Assembly (NCBI GenBank): GCA_963663365.2
Contig: CAXXIH010000001.1
Coordinates: forward strand, 1,901,459-1,965,458
Direction: 5' to 3'
Length of the DNA: 64,000 bases
DNA from: G963663365 sp963663365
GTDB lineage: Bacteria; Hinthialibacterota; Hinthialibacteria; Hinthialibacterales; G963663365
Each line of letters begins with the position of its first letter. Positions within the stretch are counted from its first letter, which is position 1. This document shows, piece after piece, positions 46,101 through 54,828 of this stretch. The translations under genes and the position numbers were made by a program. The notes below the pieces were generated by a model that was given only the letters and a program-made list of their open reading frames with translations, was not told the DNA's origin and searched no databases.

Positions 46101-46749
46101 CGACAATCTGGCATCCTTCAAGCATGTCATCGAGCAAAGTGCTGATGAAACGTTCGGTCTGTTGAAGACTGGTTTTATTGCGTGCCTGTTCCTCATAATC
46201 CAGAAATAGTTGGCCAACCAACATCACGGCAACAGGAAATACAATTAAGACCGGAAGTCCAACAAACTGCAAAACTTTCCAACCTTCATTCCCTGCAAAT
46301 GCCGGAAACAGTGCCAGCATAATGACATGGATCAACAATCCAAATCTCCACAATGCAAACGGTCTATTCAGACTCTTGTGTCGTTTTCGCAAATAGCAAA
46401 ACACAATTCCAAGAGTGGCAGACTCAATAATAAAACTGGTATTGATTAACAATCCTGCGCCTTGCGCCAAAAGGGAGTATACAAAGCAGATGAATGCGGC
46501 CGGCACGGCCACGGTGAGGCCGCCAAACAACCCGGCAACAGATAAAATAATCGAGCGGCCATCAATGAGAATACCAGGCCCAAAGGTATATGGAGTCATC
46601 ATGCCTACGACGCCCGTGCCACCAAATAAAAGGCCGGAAAGAATTTTATATTTTATAGTATTCTGATTAGAATGGCGCAGAATTACACGATGTGCCACGA
46701 CAAGTGTGACTAAGAGGGCAATGTTCTGAATAAGATCAAAAAAGATCAC
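43120..46749 (-). CDS. Hybrid sensor histidine kinase: LytS-like membrane sensor, five PAS domains, kinase, receiver
   Basis: 1209-aa membrane-bound two-component kinase, the only regulator seen. GTG start with AAGGAGGG 5 bases upstream. Residues 1-190 hold about six hydrophobic spans of the 5TMR-LYT type (LSGLLFGGTGVVGMMTPYTF, LIDGRSIILSVAGLFGG), as in LytS-type sensors. Five PAS domains follow to about 830, most ending in DITERKQ-like joints. The phospho-acceptor region is GGVAHDSNN (His 849), with Ser where Phe is usual. ATPase boxes: NLVVNARDAI, DNGCGM, GKGTGLGLSTV. The receiver has Asp 1141 in LLTDIVMPEMGG and a Lys in FLPKPFS. No DNA-binding output, so signalling must go by phosphorelay to an unseen regulator. 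Confidence 0.93.
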   Translation of the reverse strand: MIFFDLIQNIALLVTLVVAHRVILRHSNQNTIKYKILSGLLFGGTGVVGMMTPYTFGPGILIDGRSIILSVAGLFGGLTVAVPAAFICFVYSLLAQGAGLLINTSFIIESATLGIVFCYLRKRHKSLNRPFALWRFGLLIHVIMLALFPAFAGNEGWKVLQFVGLPVLIVFPVAVMLVGQLFLDYEEQARNKTSLQQTERFISTLLDDMLEGCQIVGFDWRYLYVNQTVVKHARVPKERLLGKRMHDVFPGIQNLELFDALRRCMEERKPERLENEFAYADGHTRWFDLRISPVPEGIFILSVDITERKQTENALKQSERRLATLMDNIPGMAYRCENNTNWTMLFVSKGCSALTGYMPEDLIDDKVISYSDLIHPEDRQKVWDGVESALRKKEPFQFIYRIIAANREEKWVWEQGQGIFDTDGNLLNLEGLIIDISNQKQAEEALVKSERRYRKAIEVTGAVPYYQNYLTSEYEFVGNEIETLLGCRPDEFTPQLWRSSIKELVLTGALADIPYEEALERARNTEGIIWTANCRVQTRQGQERWIANSAIQIRDNKRQIIGSLGTLQDITEQKLAEEALRESQERLKIALKASNVGLWDWDIKTNQVHLSIECKKQIGYEDDEIGTDVEEWKKYYHPDDLAQTLQTIEDRLAGERHDYQVEFRLRHKDGSYRWILSQGDVIKDENGTPVRMLGCHVDITEKKQAEEERERLMLAIEQAGEIVMITDIDGIIQYVNPMFEQITGYSREEAIGRNPRFLKSGEHDDSFYHELWRTLKRGETWTGRLIDKKKDETLFTQYAVFSPVHNALNQTISYVAVMRDITKEIHLENQLQQAQKMESIGRLAGGVAHDSNNMMQVILGYAELGTHDLPENSPLYSLLSEIQRAAERTADLNRQLLAFARKQTVIPKVINLNDSISSMLTMLQRLISEEIELVWKPGHDLWNVKIDPSQLDQILANLVVNARDAISGVGKIVVETANVKFDDDYCKMHSGYRPGNYVMLALSDNGCGMDKETQSNIFEPFFTTKGIGKGTGLGLSTVYGAVKQNDGFLNIYSELGNGTTFRIYLPQFGTQKIETTEVHAQHPLHKGVETILIVEDDKTILRLATGMLESLGYAVITANTPADAIRQAKEYDKTIDLLLTDIVMPEMGGAELAKQLHSARPGIKCLFMSGYTADAIADNGIVQDGTCFLPKPFSIQELDEKVREVLEQT

Positions 46750-47212
46750 GGCGTCCCTCCTTATTATTAAAGTGCCGTTCCCTTTACTCCCACGTCAATT
46801 TGACCATGCTAAGAAACTTTGAGATATGAGTATTTTCTGCTCGCGCTGCCTATAAGTGATTCTGCAATTGGACAGGAGAAAATTCTACCCCTGGCAGGTC
46901 AATTTGAATTGAAAATTTACTATACTCCGTAAACTACATATGTTTTTCCAAGGAATAGTATTGTATGATTATATTTTTTAGTCAAAACAGCGGTAGTGTA
47001 ATATAATGTTACAATAAAGCATTGGGTTGGCAGAGGTGTGTTATCAATTTGAGGCTCGTGTGCTATTGTGTTGCCTTTTGGCGGCTTGAATTTACCATGA
47101 TTATCTCATTGTAATAAATTTGCAGGCAGAGGCCGGTATATGGGAGAATAAGCCGCTAGGTTCAGTGAAATTAAGAGCGTATAATTCCGAAAACTTGACG
47201 AGGAGGCTTGAG
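46750..47212. other. AT-rich divergent intergenic region
   Basis: About 460 bases between the kinase and the alpha/beta hydrolase genes, very AT-rich around 46920-47020, so promoters for both are expected. No gene or RNA recognised. Confidence 0.5.
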
Positions 47213-48745
47213 GTGGATTTATCTAGAAAAGAACACCAAGCCGTGGCGAAAGCGTTTACCACTATCCTTTTGTCTCTAGGCTTTTTGTTTTGTACAGTCA
47301 TTTCTTTTGCAGAGACATCTTGGATCGATAGCCTGGTTGTCGACGAGATTGGCTTTGATGGCGCAGTCACTGTGGCGAAAATAGAACTGGATGAGGATAT
47401 CGGTTCAGTCACGGTTACTATCCCGTACATCGATGTGTACGGGAAACCCAAGATGGGGCAAGGCCGAATTTTCATTCACAAACAAGCCATAGAGAAAGGT
47501 GGAAAACTCCCGGCTTTTAGCCAATCCCATTATGAGCAAAACGCCAAGGGTGCAAAAAAATGGTGTGAAAAGGGGTGGGCCGTATTCACGCCGCATTATG
47601 GAAAAGGGGATGGCGAGTATGGCGCTGATATGCCGGTCGGTGATAGTTATAATCTGGCTCGGGCCATAATCCAGTGGATTCATAGGCTTCCATTTATCGA
47701 CCGAACGCGGCTCCATGTGACAGGCGGTAGTGCTGGAGGTTATATGGCCATGGCTATGGCTGCGGATGCATTTCCGGTGACCTCTCTGGCGCCCGATGCA
47801 CCGGTTGTAAATTGGGCATATACACTCAACCACTTTGAAGTCAATAAAACCGTCTCAGGTTTCGGAAAACCTGATGCCGTAAAAGAGAGTCCTTTACCTG
47901 TAATGTGTATGGTTACGGGGCTTACCGATTCCTGTTACAAAATATTCGGCAATGACTTGGCCGGTGATGCTTGGTATCACCTAAGCCCCATCTCTTATTT
48001 AGATCGTATCACTTGCCCCGTTTCAATGATCTGCGCTACCGGAGATATGCTTGTGCCCATTGGACAGTTTAGCGCCAAGCACGTTTACTCGATTGACCGT
48101 ACGTTGTTTCCGGAAGGCTATGTGTATGATTTCGCGGAACTGACTCTTAATGAGGCGTCCCGGAAACCATTTGTCGATCTTTTACCCGAGAATGATCTGT
48201 TTGTTCATGTCCAGGAACGCCCGGCGGATTTGCACGAGCTCACCCGCGCCAATGTGCTTGGCGAGGAAAAGGAGACTTCGAAGCCTGAAGTCATCGACCG
48301 TCCGTGGTCCCGGGATAAGCAATGGTCATTGGTTATCCTCGATGAAGGGCCGCCTTTGCCCCATTCGACTCACTTCCGATACACCTGGCGTATTCCGCCG
48401 GATAGTTTTGTGGATGCACATCAGGAAAAAATACTGGGTATGGCGCTCCTGACGCAGGCAAAATTGGACTGGTTGCTGAGGCGCTATATGGGCAAACTTG
48501 AGAATACGGCTGTTCTGGCCGATGGTCAGCCGGCACACCGGCTGAATTACACAGACTTGGAGCAGCTGGATGTAGTCACAGGGCTGTTGGACTACGCGCA
48601 AATCAGCGAGGCACATGCCGCACGGCTGTTCGAATTATATGCGAAGAGCGAATTAAAGCCTTGGGGCGTCTCGCTCACGATTCAGTCCCTTGAAATGAAG
48701 CGCGATGAACTGCGCGCCGGTTTGGGGCTGTTGGATGCGCGATAA
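47213..48745 (+). CDS. Exported alpha/beta hydrolase (prolyl-oligopeptidase-like)
   Basis: 510-aa secreted serine hydrolase. The GTG start at 47213 has AGGAGG 7 bases upstream and opens a Sec signal peptide (FTTILLSLGFLFCTVISFA); the frame is open further upstream without a ribosome site. The nucleophile elbow is VTGGSAGGYMAMA (Ser 173). MICATGDMLVPIG supplies the likely acid Asp. Residues about 55-110 (PYIDVYGKPKMGQGRIFIH) and NYNLA-type segments fit dienelactone-hydrolase or S9-type esterases acting on polysaccharide ester groups. A C-terminal helical extension of about 150 residues has no assignment. The catalytic His is not clearly identified. Confidence 0.78.
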   Translation: MDLSRKEHQAVAKAFTTILLSLGFLFCTVISFAETSWIDSLVVDEIGFDGAVTVAKIELDEDIGSVTVTIPYIDVYGKPKMGQGRIFIHKQAIEKGGKLPAFSQSHYEQNAKGAKKWCEKGWAVFTPHYGKGDGEYGADMPVGDSYNLARAIIQWIHRLPFIDRTRLHVTGGSAGGYMAMAMAADAFPVTSLAPDAPVVNWAYTLNHFEVNKTVSGFGKPDAVKESPLPVMCMVTGLTDSCYKIFGNDLAGDAWYHLSPISYLDRITCPVSMICATGDMLVPIGQFSAKHVYSIDRTLFPEGYVYDFAELTLNEASRKPFVDLLPENDLFVHVQERPADLHELTRANVLGEEKETSKPEVIDRPWSRDKQWSLVILDEGPPLPHSTHFRYTWRIPPDSFVDAHQEKILGMALLTQAKLDWLLRRYMGKLENTAVLADGQPAHRLNYTDLEQLDVVTGLLDYAQISEAHAARLFELYAKSELKPWGVSLTIQSLEMKRDELRAGLGLLDAR

Positions 48746-48849
48746 TCGATATGCATTTTTTGCTGCACGCACTTCTCACAAGCCGTATCTATCTCTGCGA
48801 AGTGAAATAGCGGCTAACCTGAGAAAACAGAACCGTAGGACACTGTAGT

Positions 48850-50796
48850 TTATAGACTTACCTTTATTGCGGATTGTGGTGGTATTGTGACCTGGTCAAG
48901 ATTACGGGCTTTCAGTTTAAAACGTGATACCTCATCGGCTGTCCATGAGGGTTGTATTGTCACTTTTTCATCAGTTGTGTTGAGCAATAGTAAGGCATCC
49001 TGCGTAAGGGTTATATAGATACCGTCACTCTGTCCATCCACACATGGGCCGGCGGGCGCGTTGGGCAACTTGTGGCCCGGTTTAAAAACAACGCTGCATA
49101 GCGCATCCAAGACCGATTCACGTCTCGCCGCATCTTCAACATCATAAGATTCGGCCAACCGGATTGTTCCGCCTTTACCGATTATCTTGCATCCGGCATT
49201 CCCATTCTCCGAAGCCGAGAACAATGCCGGGAGTACCTGAGGGTCACCGCCCTGTGGCGTGCGGAGCTCACCATCGTCCATGGCTACAACGATTCCTCCG
49301 CGTTCGGCATAGTCCATAAGCTGCTGGAATGTTGAGTTTTCGAAAACCGTCGCGGATGCAATGATGAGGACTCGGTACTGATCCGCCGCGCCCCGGGCGA
49401 GCATGGCCTCATCTACAAAATCGAAGTCCATCCTGTCTCGGAGTGGTTTTAGACTATCGAAAAACGGACCATAGGCCTTATCGCCATGAATGGTAAGCCA
49501 AGTATCGGGAATCAGTACGGCGGTGTCCACGCACCGTTTATAAGGTTGGAAGAATTCGATGGTTTCATAGAACTGCTTGCTTCGCGCGGGTTCCGAATAG
49601 ACATTTGGGTAGTACTCAAATAGTCCTCGCGCGCTGGATGCGGTTACTCCATAGATACGCCTAGTTATGCCGTTTACATCCACGGGGCCAGCAGGTTCAA
49701 AAGAATAGGGAGCGCCGTAAAATGTTCCCGCAGAGGCTACCCAGCGGGTCAACCAGAAGTTATGCGCATAGTTGCTGGCTTCATTGGTAATCCGTATCCC
49801 TCCATTATATTTTGCGGATAGCCTGGCTTGTTCGCCGAAATGAGAGCCATGTGACGGCGGAGCGTGACCGCCTGTGCAGAGATAGATGAACGTATTTGGA
49901 AACGCCCGACGAGTCGTCTGCATCCAGAGATCAATCCATTGGTTCATCGAATCGCGATACCAGGCTACAAAATCGAGCCAGGCCCGTTCCGATGGAGCGT
50001 CTTTTTGCAGAAATGGCGATATTTCTTCAAAGTGTGAATATTTTTTGCCCCATGATTTTGATAATTTCTCGGGGGACTCATATTTTGAAGCGAGCCACTT
50101 TTGAAAATCAGCTCTTGCGTATGGATCGCCGCACCAGTATCCCTGATGTGTGTGGTAATCGCCTGTCCAGCCGCCCCCGGATACGGGATATATTGCCTCG
50201 CCAAAATCTCCGGTAATGCCCAAGAGGACCGATTCGATAATCCCTCTGTCCCGATAGTGTTCGGCAAATGCGTTGATGACACGATCCACTTGTGATGGCA
50301 AATCCGGATTCCAAATAGACTGAACACCAGAACGTTCGCCGTGTTCCAAACACTCATAATAAACGTTCTTCTCGGATTTCTGATACCAATCCGGAGTGGC
50401 GTAATTCATGCCGATTAAAAGAAACGGAACCCAGCGGATACCATGCTTTTCGAGGATTTCGCACTCGATGTCATACATGGAAAAATCCCAACGTCCCTGT
50501 TCCGGCTCGAAACCGCTCCAGCGAACGTAGGATTCCCATGAGGTAATCCCGAAGGATTTCCACCTCTCAACTGAAGCCGATTTGTAAAACGATTCTATTG
50601 CCTCACGGGAAGATCCCGGTCCAAAGTTGCTGGCGCCTAGAGTTACTGTGAGGTCTTTTCCCGCGTGACGCGGCTTTGAAAAGTCCGGGAGTACTTGTTC
50701 CGGCTTGGACTCTTCGGCTGCTGCTGCCGATGTCTGTAGCGCTAACGGTAATGTGCTAAGCAGGATCACTAGATAAGCGAATCGAATGGATGCCAT
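48850..50796 (-). CDS. Exported GH42-like TIM-barrel glycosidase
   Basis: 648-aa secreted protein resembling GH14/GH42-type enzymes. Signal peptide residues 1-26 (YLVILLSTLPLALQTSAAAA). Barrel segments: FGITSWESYVRWSGFEPEQG, HGIRWVPFLLIGMNYATPDW, GITGDFGEAIYP (Glu a candidate acid/base), FPNTFIYLCTGGHAPPSHG and GIRITNEASNYAHNF (Glu a candidate nucleophile). Residues about 420-580 resemble the Rossmann-like trimerisation domain of GH42 (DRMDFDFVDEAMLARG, YRVLIIASATVFENSTFQQL). A short C-terminal beta domain ends the protein. GAGGA lies 8 bases before the ATG. It follows the trehalase-like gene on the minus strand, about 100 bases apart. Confidence 0.83.
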   Translation of the reverse strand: MASIRFAYLVILLSTLPLALQTSAAAAEESKPEQVLPDFSKPRHAGKDLTVTLGASNFGPGSSREAIESFYKSASVERWKSFGITSWESYVRWSGFEPEQGRWDFSMYDIECEILEKHGIRWVPFLLIGMNYATPDWYQKSEKNVYYECLEHGERSGVQSIWNPDLPSQVDRVINAFAEHYRDRGIIESVLLGITGDFGEAIYPVSGGGWTGDYHTHQGYWCGDPYARADFQKWLASKYESPEKLSKSWGKKYSHFEEISPFLQKDAPSERAWLDFVAWYRDSMNQWIDLWMQTTRRAFPNTFIYLCTGGHAPPSHGSHFGEQARLSAKYNGGIRITNEASNYAHNFWLTRWVASAGTFYGAPYSFEPAGPVDVNGITRRIYGVTASSARGLFEYYPNVYSEPARSKQFYETIEFFQPYKRCVDTAVLIPDTWLTIHGDKAYGPFFDSLKPLRDRMDFDFVDEAMLARGAADQYRVLIIASATVFENSTFQQLMDYAERGGIVVAMDDGELRTPQGGDPQVLPALFSASENGNAGCKIIGKGGTIRLAESYDVEDAARRESVLDALCSVVFKPGHKLPNAPAGPCVDGQSDGIYITLTQDALLLLNTTDEKVTIQPSWTADEVSRFKLKARNLDQVTIPPQSAIKVSL

Positions 50797-50897
50797 TGGA
50801 TTTTCCTCGAACCGGTTTCATTGCTCACATGATAAGGCTATTCGCGCACATTGCCTACCGATTCATCAATTGGAGTGATGTGGCCGATCATAAAATT

Positions 50898-52241
50898 CTA
50901 CTCTTTCAATGCAATCTGATATTCTTTGCTCAGTCCATCCAACATCATTGTGATGAGGGTGCAGGTCATGCCCAAGTATTCAACGCCGAGCGGTTTGCCT
51001 GTTACTGAGTCATAATGTTCACTGATACCATTCTTGATGGCATTGGCGATGGTTTTGTCGCAAATGGATGCTGCTAGTTTGGTCTCGCCATATTGGGCCA
51101 AACCAAACGCAGCCAGATAATTGGTGGGTGGCCAGACATCGCCCCGCCAGAATCCGGTGGCTTCCCAACGCGCATCGCCAGGGTCCACTGTTGCTATGGG
51201 CAGCGGTGTTTGCCATCTTTCCGAAGCCAGAACCTCGGCCATCCGTTTGGCCTGTGTTTGGTTGGGAACTCCGGCTGCCAGTGTCATCCAACTGCCGATA
51301 GTCGTAACCGGGATTTTTTCTAATGTGTCACGGTGAACAGAAAGGAAACTTCCTGCATTCTCATCCCACATATGAGTGCGCATGGCTTCGATAGATTTGT
51401 TGATGCGTTTTTTACGCCGTTCCACCATAGCGGTATCGCCCAGGATTGCTGCAAGATTCATCAGGCTTTTTTCTCCCATAAGAAGAAACGCCGTGTTTCC
51501 CGCGGCGCAGATATCTCCGTACCATGAGCCTTCGTCTTTTCCTTTTCGTGTGGGGTGCGGGGTTAATTGGAGTCCGTCTAAATTGCATTCGAAATCGAAC
51601 GTCTCAAAGCGGGCATGTTGAACCACCCCGCTGTATGCGCCGACCGCAATAAGCCCGCTGTTTGTGACGTCCCGTTCGCGCCAATACCATTCATGAAATC
51701 GCTCAATAGGCTCAAGGGCCTGTTTTAGCAACTCTTTATCCCCATTGCGTGCATATACGCGTTCGACCCCCCAGGCCAGAATGGGAATTTGTGAATAGGC
51801 AGGAAATTCAAGCCAGTTTTCTTTATGTGGTTCGATCATGCATGCGATCATATCGTGGGCATAATCCGGCTTGTTTGCATTCCAACGCTCTTGGAAATCC
51901 CAATAATTTTGAAAGACATCACGGATCAACTGCTCTTGTCCGGGAAGAATACTCAGAAGATCCACAACAAACATCGTGTCCCAAATCCACTGGCCTTTAT
52001 AGATGCCTCCAGGTCCGATCCATTGTTGTTTTAGAGTTCCTTCAGGCGGAAAGACTTTGCCGAGAATGCATTTCTGATAAACCTTTTCTGTCAATCGAAT
52101 CACATCCGGATTCTGCCATGTCATCAAAGAGTGAATAACATCAATTTCCGCCGCCGATGCGGTGCTTTGAGAGGGATACCCTGAAGCCAGCAAGGCCATT
52201 GCACCGCCGTTTACCACTCGAAGAAAATCGCGCCGTTTCAA
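50898..52241 (-). CDS. Tat-exported GH63/trehalase-like (alpha/alpha) glycosidase
   Basis: 447-aa enzyme of the MGH1/GH63-GH37 kind. The leader MKRRDFLRVVNGGAMALLAS is a twin-arginine signal; the TTG at 52241 is the start (GAGGAG 6 bases upstream, no ATG available). GPGGIYKGQWIWDTMFVVD holds the first catalytic-region Asp, and FWRGDVWPPTNYLAAFGLA is the characteristic GH63/trehalase signature. DYAHDMIACMIEPHKENWLE and the C-terminal EHYDSVTGKPLG, where the Glu is a candidate base, also fit. Likely to hydrolyse an alpha-glycosidic oligosaccharide; the substrate is not predictable. Probably co-transcribed with the GH42-like gene. Confidence 0.85.
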   Translation of the reverse strand: MKRRDFLRVVNGGAMALLASGYPSQSTASAAEIDVIHSLMTWQNPDVIRLTEKVYQKCILGKVFPPEGTLKQQWIGPGGIYKGQWIWDTMFVVDLLSILPGQEQLIRDVFQNYWDFQERWNANKPDYAHDMIACMIEPHKENWLEFPAYSQIPILAWGVERVYARNGDKELLKQALEPIERFHEWYWRERDVTNSGLIAVGAYSGVVQHARFETFDFECNLDGLQLTPHPTRKGKDEGSWYGDICAAGNTAFLLMGEKSLMNLAAILGDTAMVERRKKRINKSIEAMRTHMWDENAGSFLSVHRDTLEKIPVTTIGSWMTLAAGVPNQTQAKRMAEVLASERWQTPLPIATVDPGDARWEATGFWRGDVWPPTNYLAAFGLAQYGETKLAASICDKTIANAIKNGISEHYDSVTGKPLGVEYLGMTCTLITMMLDGLSKEYQIALKE

Positions 52242-52322
52242 AATTGTCTCCTCATTCTTGTTAAATCAAAACCATAACTGTTCATAGATATTGGTCGGAA
52301 GAAGAATGAAACACTGCTGATC

Positions 52323-52871
52323 CTAAAACCTGTAATCTGAAGTCGGATTGCCTGGCACTTGTGTTATCATCATTCCATCGGAAACCAAACCGTTTGAACT
52401 GTCGTATGTTGCCTCGACAATATCATTGTAAGGAAGAGGCACCGAAGCGGGACCTGCGCTGGAGTTCCACCCCGCCATGCCTGGGAAGTCAGTGTAAAAG
52501 TTCTGCTGGACGCTTTGCGACATTAACAAAATTGGTTCCCAATGTATGGTCCGTTTTGCATAAGGATCGAACAGTTCAGCGCCCTTTGTCATTCCTTCCT
52601 GAAAAACATCGACAGGCCAAATATTTAAATAAGCGATGGGAGTTGTCAGCGGAACATGCTGCCAGGGCGTATGGGAATGAATGTGATAGGTGTTTTCATC
52701 CAAACGGTACATCTGTTCTGCTGTTGACAGGGCTTTGTGGTCGGAAAGAGACCGTGCCACCTTGGCCCGAATCTGGGCATTTAGAAAGTTTGGAACGGCT
52801 ATGGCCGCAAGAATCCCAATGATGGCGACAACGATCAGAAGTTCAATAAGAGTGAATGCGGATTGTCTCAT
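52323..52871 (-). CDS. Pseudopilin
   Basis: 182-aa prepilin. MRQSA precedes FTLIELLIVVAIIGILAAIA (E5 kept, Ala before the cut). The frame is open 31 codons upstream, but the leader requires the start at 52871, with GGAG about 11 bases before. PNFLNAQIRAKVARSLSDHK follows. The C-terminal motif is YDSSNGLVSDGMMITQ, the SNGxxSxG signature with M in place of D/R. Lies just downstream of nothing obvious and upstream of the trehalase-like gene on the same strand, about 80 bases apart. Confidence 0.88.
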   Translation of the reverse strand: MRQSAFTLIELLIVVAIIGILAAIAVPNFLNAQIRAKVARSLSDHKALSTAEQMYRLDENTYHIHSHTPWQHVPLTTPIAYLNIWPVDVFQEGMTKGAELFDPYAKRTIHWEPILLMSQSVQQNFYTDFPGMAGWNSSAGPASVPLPYNDIVEATYDSSNGLVSDGMMITQVPGNPTSDYRF

Positions 52872-53111
52872 AGGATTTGGTCTCCGCTGCCACAAAGAAA
52901 TCTGTCCGGTTTGCATTCCAGATGTTTGGCCGACGATATTTTTTAGCCAATGGAATATTAGCAAAAAGATACGGTTCGTGTAATTAAATAATTCTGATTA
53001 TCGGCTGGTGGCCTGGTAAGCCGTGAGTTGACATGCAAATTCCTACAAGCAAAGATTCACACGGCCATCCCTTACGAAAATTTCGATCCGGCAATTCCCA
53101 ACCATGCCGGA

Positions 53112-54251
53112 TTAACGGGAAATTTTTGTCGGATCCCAGATTGTTGCCGCAATATAGCGTTCGGGGCCGCCTTGACGTTCCCAGAAGTAATAGACGGTTA
53201 CTGCCTTGCCATCAGGGCGCTGCACGGTGCGGGTATAGCCGAGGTCGTGGCTCCCGCCGTTATCGCGCAAAAGTATTTCAGGCCCCCAGGATTTGCCGCC
53301 ATCATTACTGAGCCGGGCGCAGATTTGATATTTGCCTCGATCTCCATATGTGATGCAAATCCGTCCATCCAGCAAACAAAGGACCATGGGCGGATTGCCA
53401 TCCCCCAAATCCCCAGCCGGATCACTTACCTGTTTCCAAGTCTCGCCGTTGTCGCATGAGAAGTGACCGGAAATCCATCCGTGATCACCATCCTCTCGAC
53501 GGATGGCCGCAAATATCTCGGTTTGAGAAACGCGTGCGGCGGAAGGCATGATACCGAGGGAGCCTTTGTCGAGCATTGAAACGAATCGCCATGTTTTTGC
53601 GCCGTCGGTTGTGCGCGCCATAAATGAACATTCGGGACTGTCCTGCAATTCACCGGTGAGAAACGCCATGCAGTCGCGTTTGCCGTTGATGATGATATTG
53701 GTTCGGGCTGTGATGCTTTTCATTCCCAGCATAGGAAACCTGTAAGGACCGTTCCATGTTTTTCCGCGATCATAGGAATAGAAGAACTGGGATTCATCTT
53801 TATCAATACTGTACATCCTGGTTGAAAGGGCAAAATCGGGATGGGTGAAATCAATCTCTCCATCAAAATCCTTTGCACGTGGAATTTTTAAACCGGGAAC
53901 CGGTTGAGCCAACAAGGTTTCCCCCTGGGGCACAAAGGCGCCTTTATCGGATGGATTCTCCATTGTCCAGGTCTCACCTCCATCCAAACTGCGGGCCAGC
54001 CAGTGCTCTTCCGGCTTATCCCGGTCGAGATGATGCCGTTCGCCGAGGTTTTTGTAATAGCCACGGCCAAAACCGACGAGAATCTCGTTTCCCCACGACC
54101 AGATGCCATGATTGGCGGGCCATCCGCCATAATGGCCTTTTTCCAGATAGACAGCGATATGTTTTATGACGGCGGAGTGCTCCGCGTCACTGGAAAGGCT
54201 GGTAGAGGCGGATAAGGCGGCTGTTGCTGCAATTGATGATGTGTGGCTAAT
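53112..54251 (-). CDS. Sialidase-like BNR protein, apparent AUU start
   Basis: 379-aa BNR/sialidase-type propeller. The first ordinary start codon in frame is a TTG at 53987, but homology clearly begins earlier: YGGWPANHGIWSWGNEILVG and GFGRGYYKNLGERHHLDRD are the family's first blade. The frame is open without any ATG, GTG or TTG for hundreds of bases upstream. The only plausible start is ATT at 54251, seven bases after a perfect AGGAG (54259-54263). It gives SHTSSIAATAALSASTSLSS, a weakly hydrophobic, uncharged N-terminus that is not a clear signal peptide. Asp-boxes: RSLDGGETWTMENP, YSYDRGKTWNGP, RTTDGAKTWRFV, FSCDNGETWKQV, LSNDGGKSWGPE. A lost ATG in this strain or an assembly error are the alternatives. 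Confidence 0.75.
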   Translation of the reverse strand: MSHTSSIAATAALSASTSLSSDAEHSAVIKHIAVYLEKGHYGGWPANHGIWSWGNEILVGFGRGYYKNLGERHHLDRDKPEEHWLARSLDGGETWTMENPSDKGAFVPQGETLLAQPVPGLKIPRAKDFDGEIDFTHPDFALSTRMYSIDKDESQFFYSYDRGKTWNGPYRFPMLGMKSITARTNIIINGKRDCMAFLTGELQDSPECSFMARTTDGAKTWRFVSMLDKGSLGIMPSAARVSQTEIFAAIRREDGDHGWISGHFSCDNGETWKQVSDPAGDLGDGNPPMVLCLLDGRICITYGDRGKYQICARLSNDGGKSWGPEILLRDNGGSHDLGYTRTVQRPDGKAVTVYYFWERQGGPERYIAATIWDPTKISR

Positions 54252-54263
54252 TTTGACACTCCT
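54249..54263 (-). promoter_or_regulatory. AGGAG ribosome binding site and AUU initiation codon
   Basis: On the minus strand AGGAG (54263-54259), a 7-base spacer, then ATT (54251-54249), in frame with the BNR protein. The spacing is ideal and there is no competing ATG/GTG/TTG in frame before the family homology begins. AUU starts are known, for example in infC. Confidence 0.6.
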
Positions 54264-54368
54264 CTCGCACTTCAGGTGTCGAAATTTAGAGTAAAAGTGC
54301 GTAGAATCATAGTTTAGAATCTGAAGATGTGATCGTAAAGCACTTTTTTATCTGCGAAAACATGGCTC

Positions 54369-54767
54369 ATGAAAGGTTCGGAATTGGTTGAGACGAAAAA
54401 GATGTTAGTTTCCTACGATCTGAAGCGCCCGCAAGGTGCGTCAAATGATTTCTTGGTTCCCATATCAATAGAAGGACGAATGATTTTGTTTGGATTGAAA
54501 TCGGGGCGCGAACGGGGGTATGGACTTGTAGTTTACATCGGTACTTCAATAAACGAGAAAGACGTTTTTGATAGAATTCCGGATTCCAAGGCAAGAATCG
54601 AGAATGTTGATGACACTTTGACTCGTCTTCGCCAATATCTAGAAAAATTGCAAACTTTACGCCTTGGCAACATTGTACGTCTGATCCCAAATCAAAACGA
54701 GGATGGCGGATATGAACTAGAACTTGTGGCAAAGAGGCCCAAGATTATCCCTTATCCTCTGCCATGA
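54369..54767 (+). CDS. Small protein of unknown function
   Basis: 132-aa frame with protein-like composition, no signal peptide. It starts MKGSELVETKKMLVSYDLKR and contains a helical segment DDTLTRLRQYLEKLQTLRLG, ending YELELVAKRPKII. No family is recognised. The ribosome site is weak; Met 12 is an alternative start. The opposite-strand frame over the same bases is Cys/His/Pro-rich and looks like a shadow. It lies 62 bases before the CE12 esterase and may be co-transcribed. Confidence 0.55.
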   Translation: MKGSELVETKKMLVSYDLKRPQGASNDFLVPISIEGRMILFGLKSGRERGYGLVVYIGTSINEKDVFDRIPDSKARIENVDDTLTRLRQYLEKLQTLRLGNIVRLIPNQNEDGGYELELVAKRPKIIPYPLP

Positions 54768-54828
54768 AAATGGCTCGCTTCCAAGCCATTTGGAAGTATG
54801 CAATCTAATAGTGGAAAAGGCTTAATTA

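Noticed and set aside
54367..54732. 121-codon minus-strand frame opposite the small unknown protein
   Set aside because: Cys/His/Pro-rich, no start signal; the plus frame has more protein-like composition.
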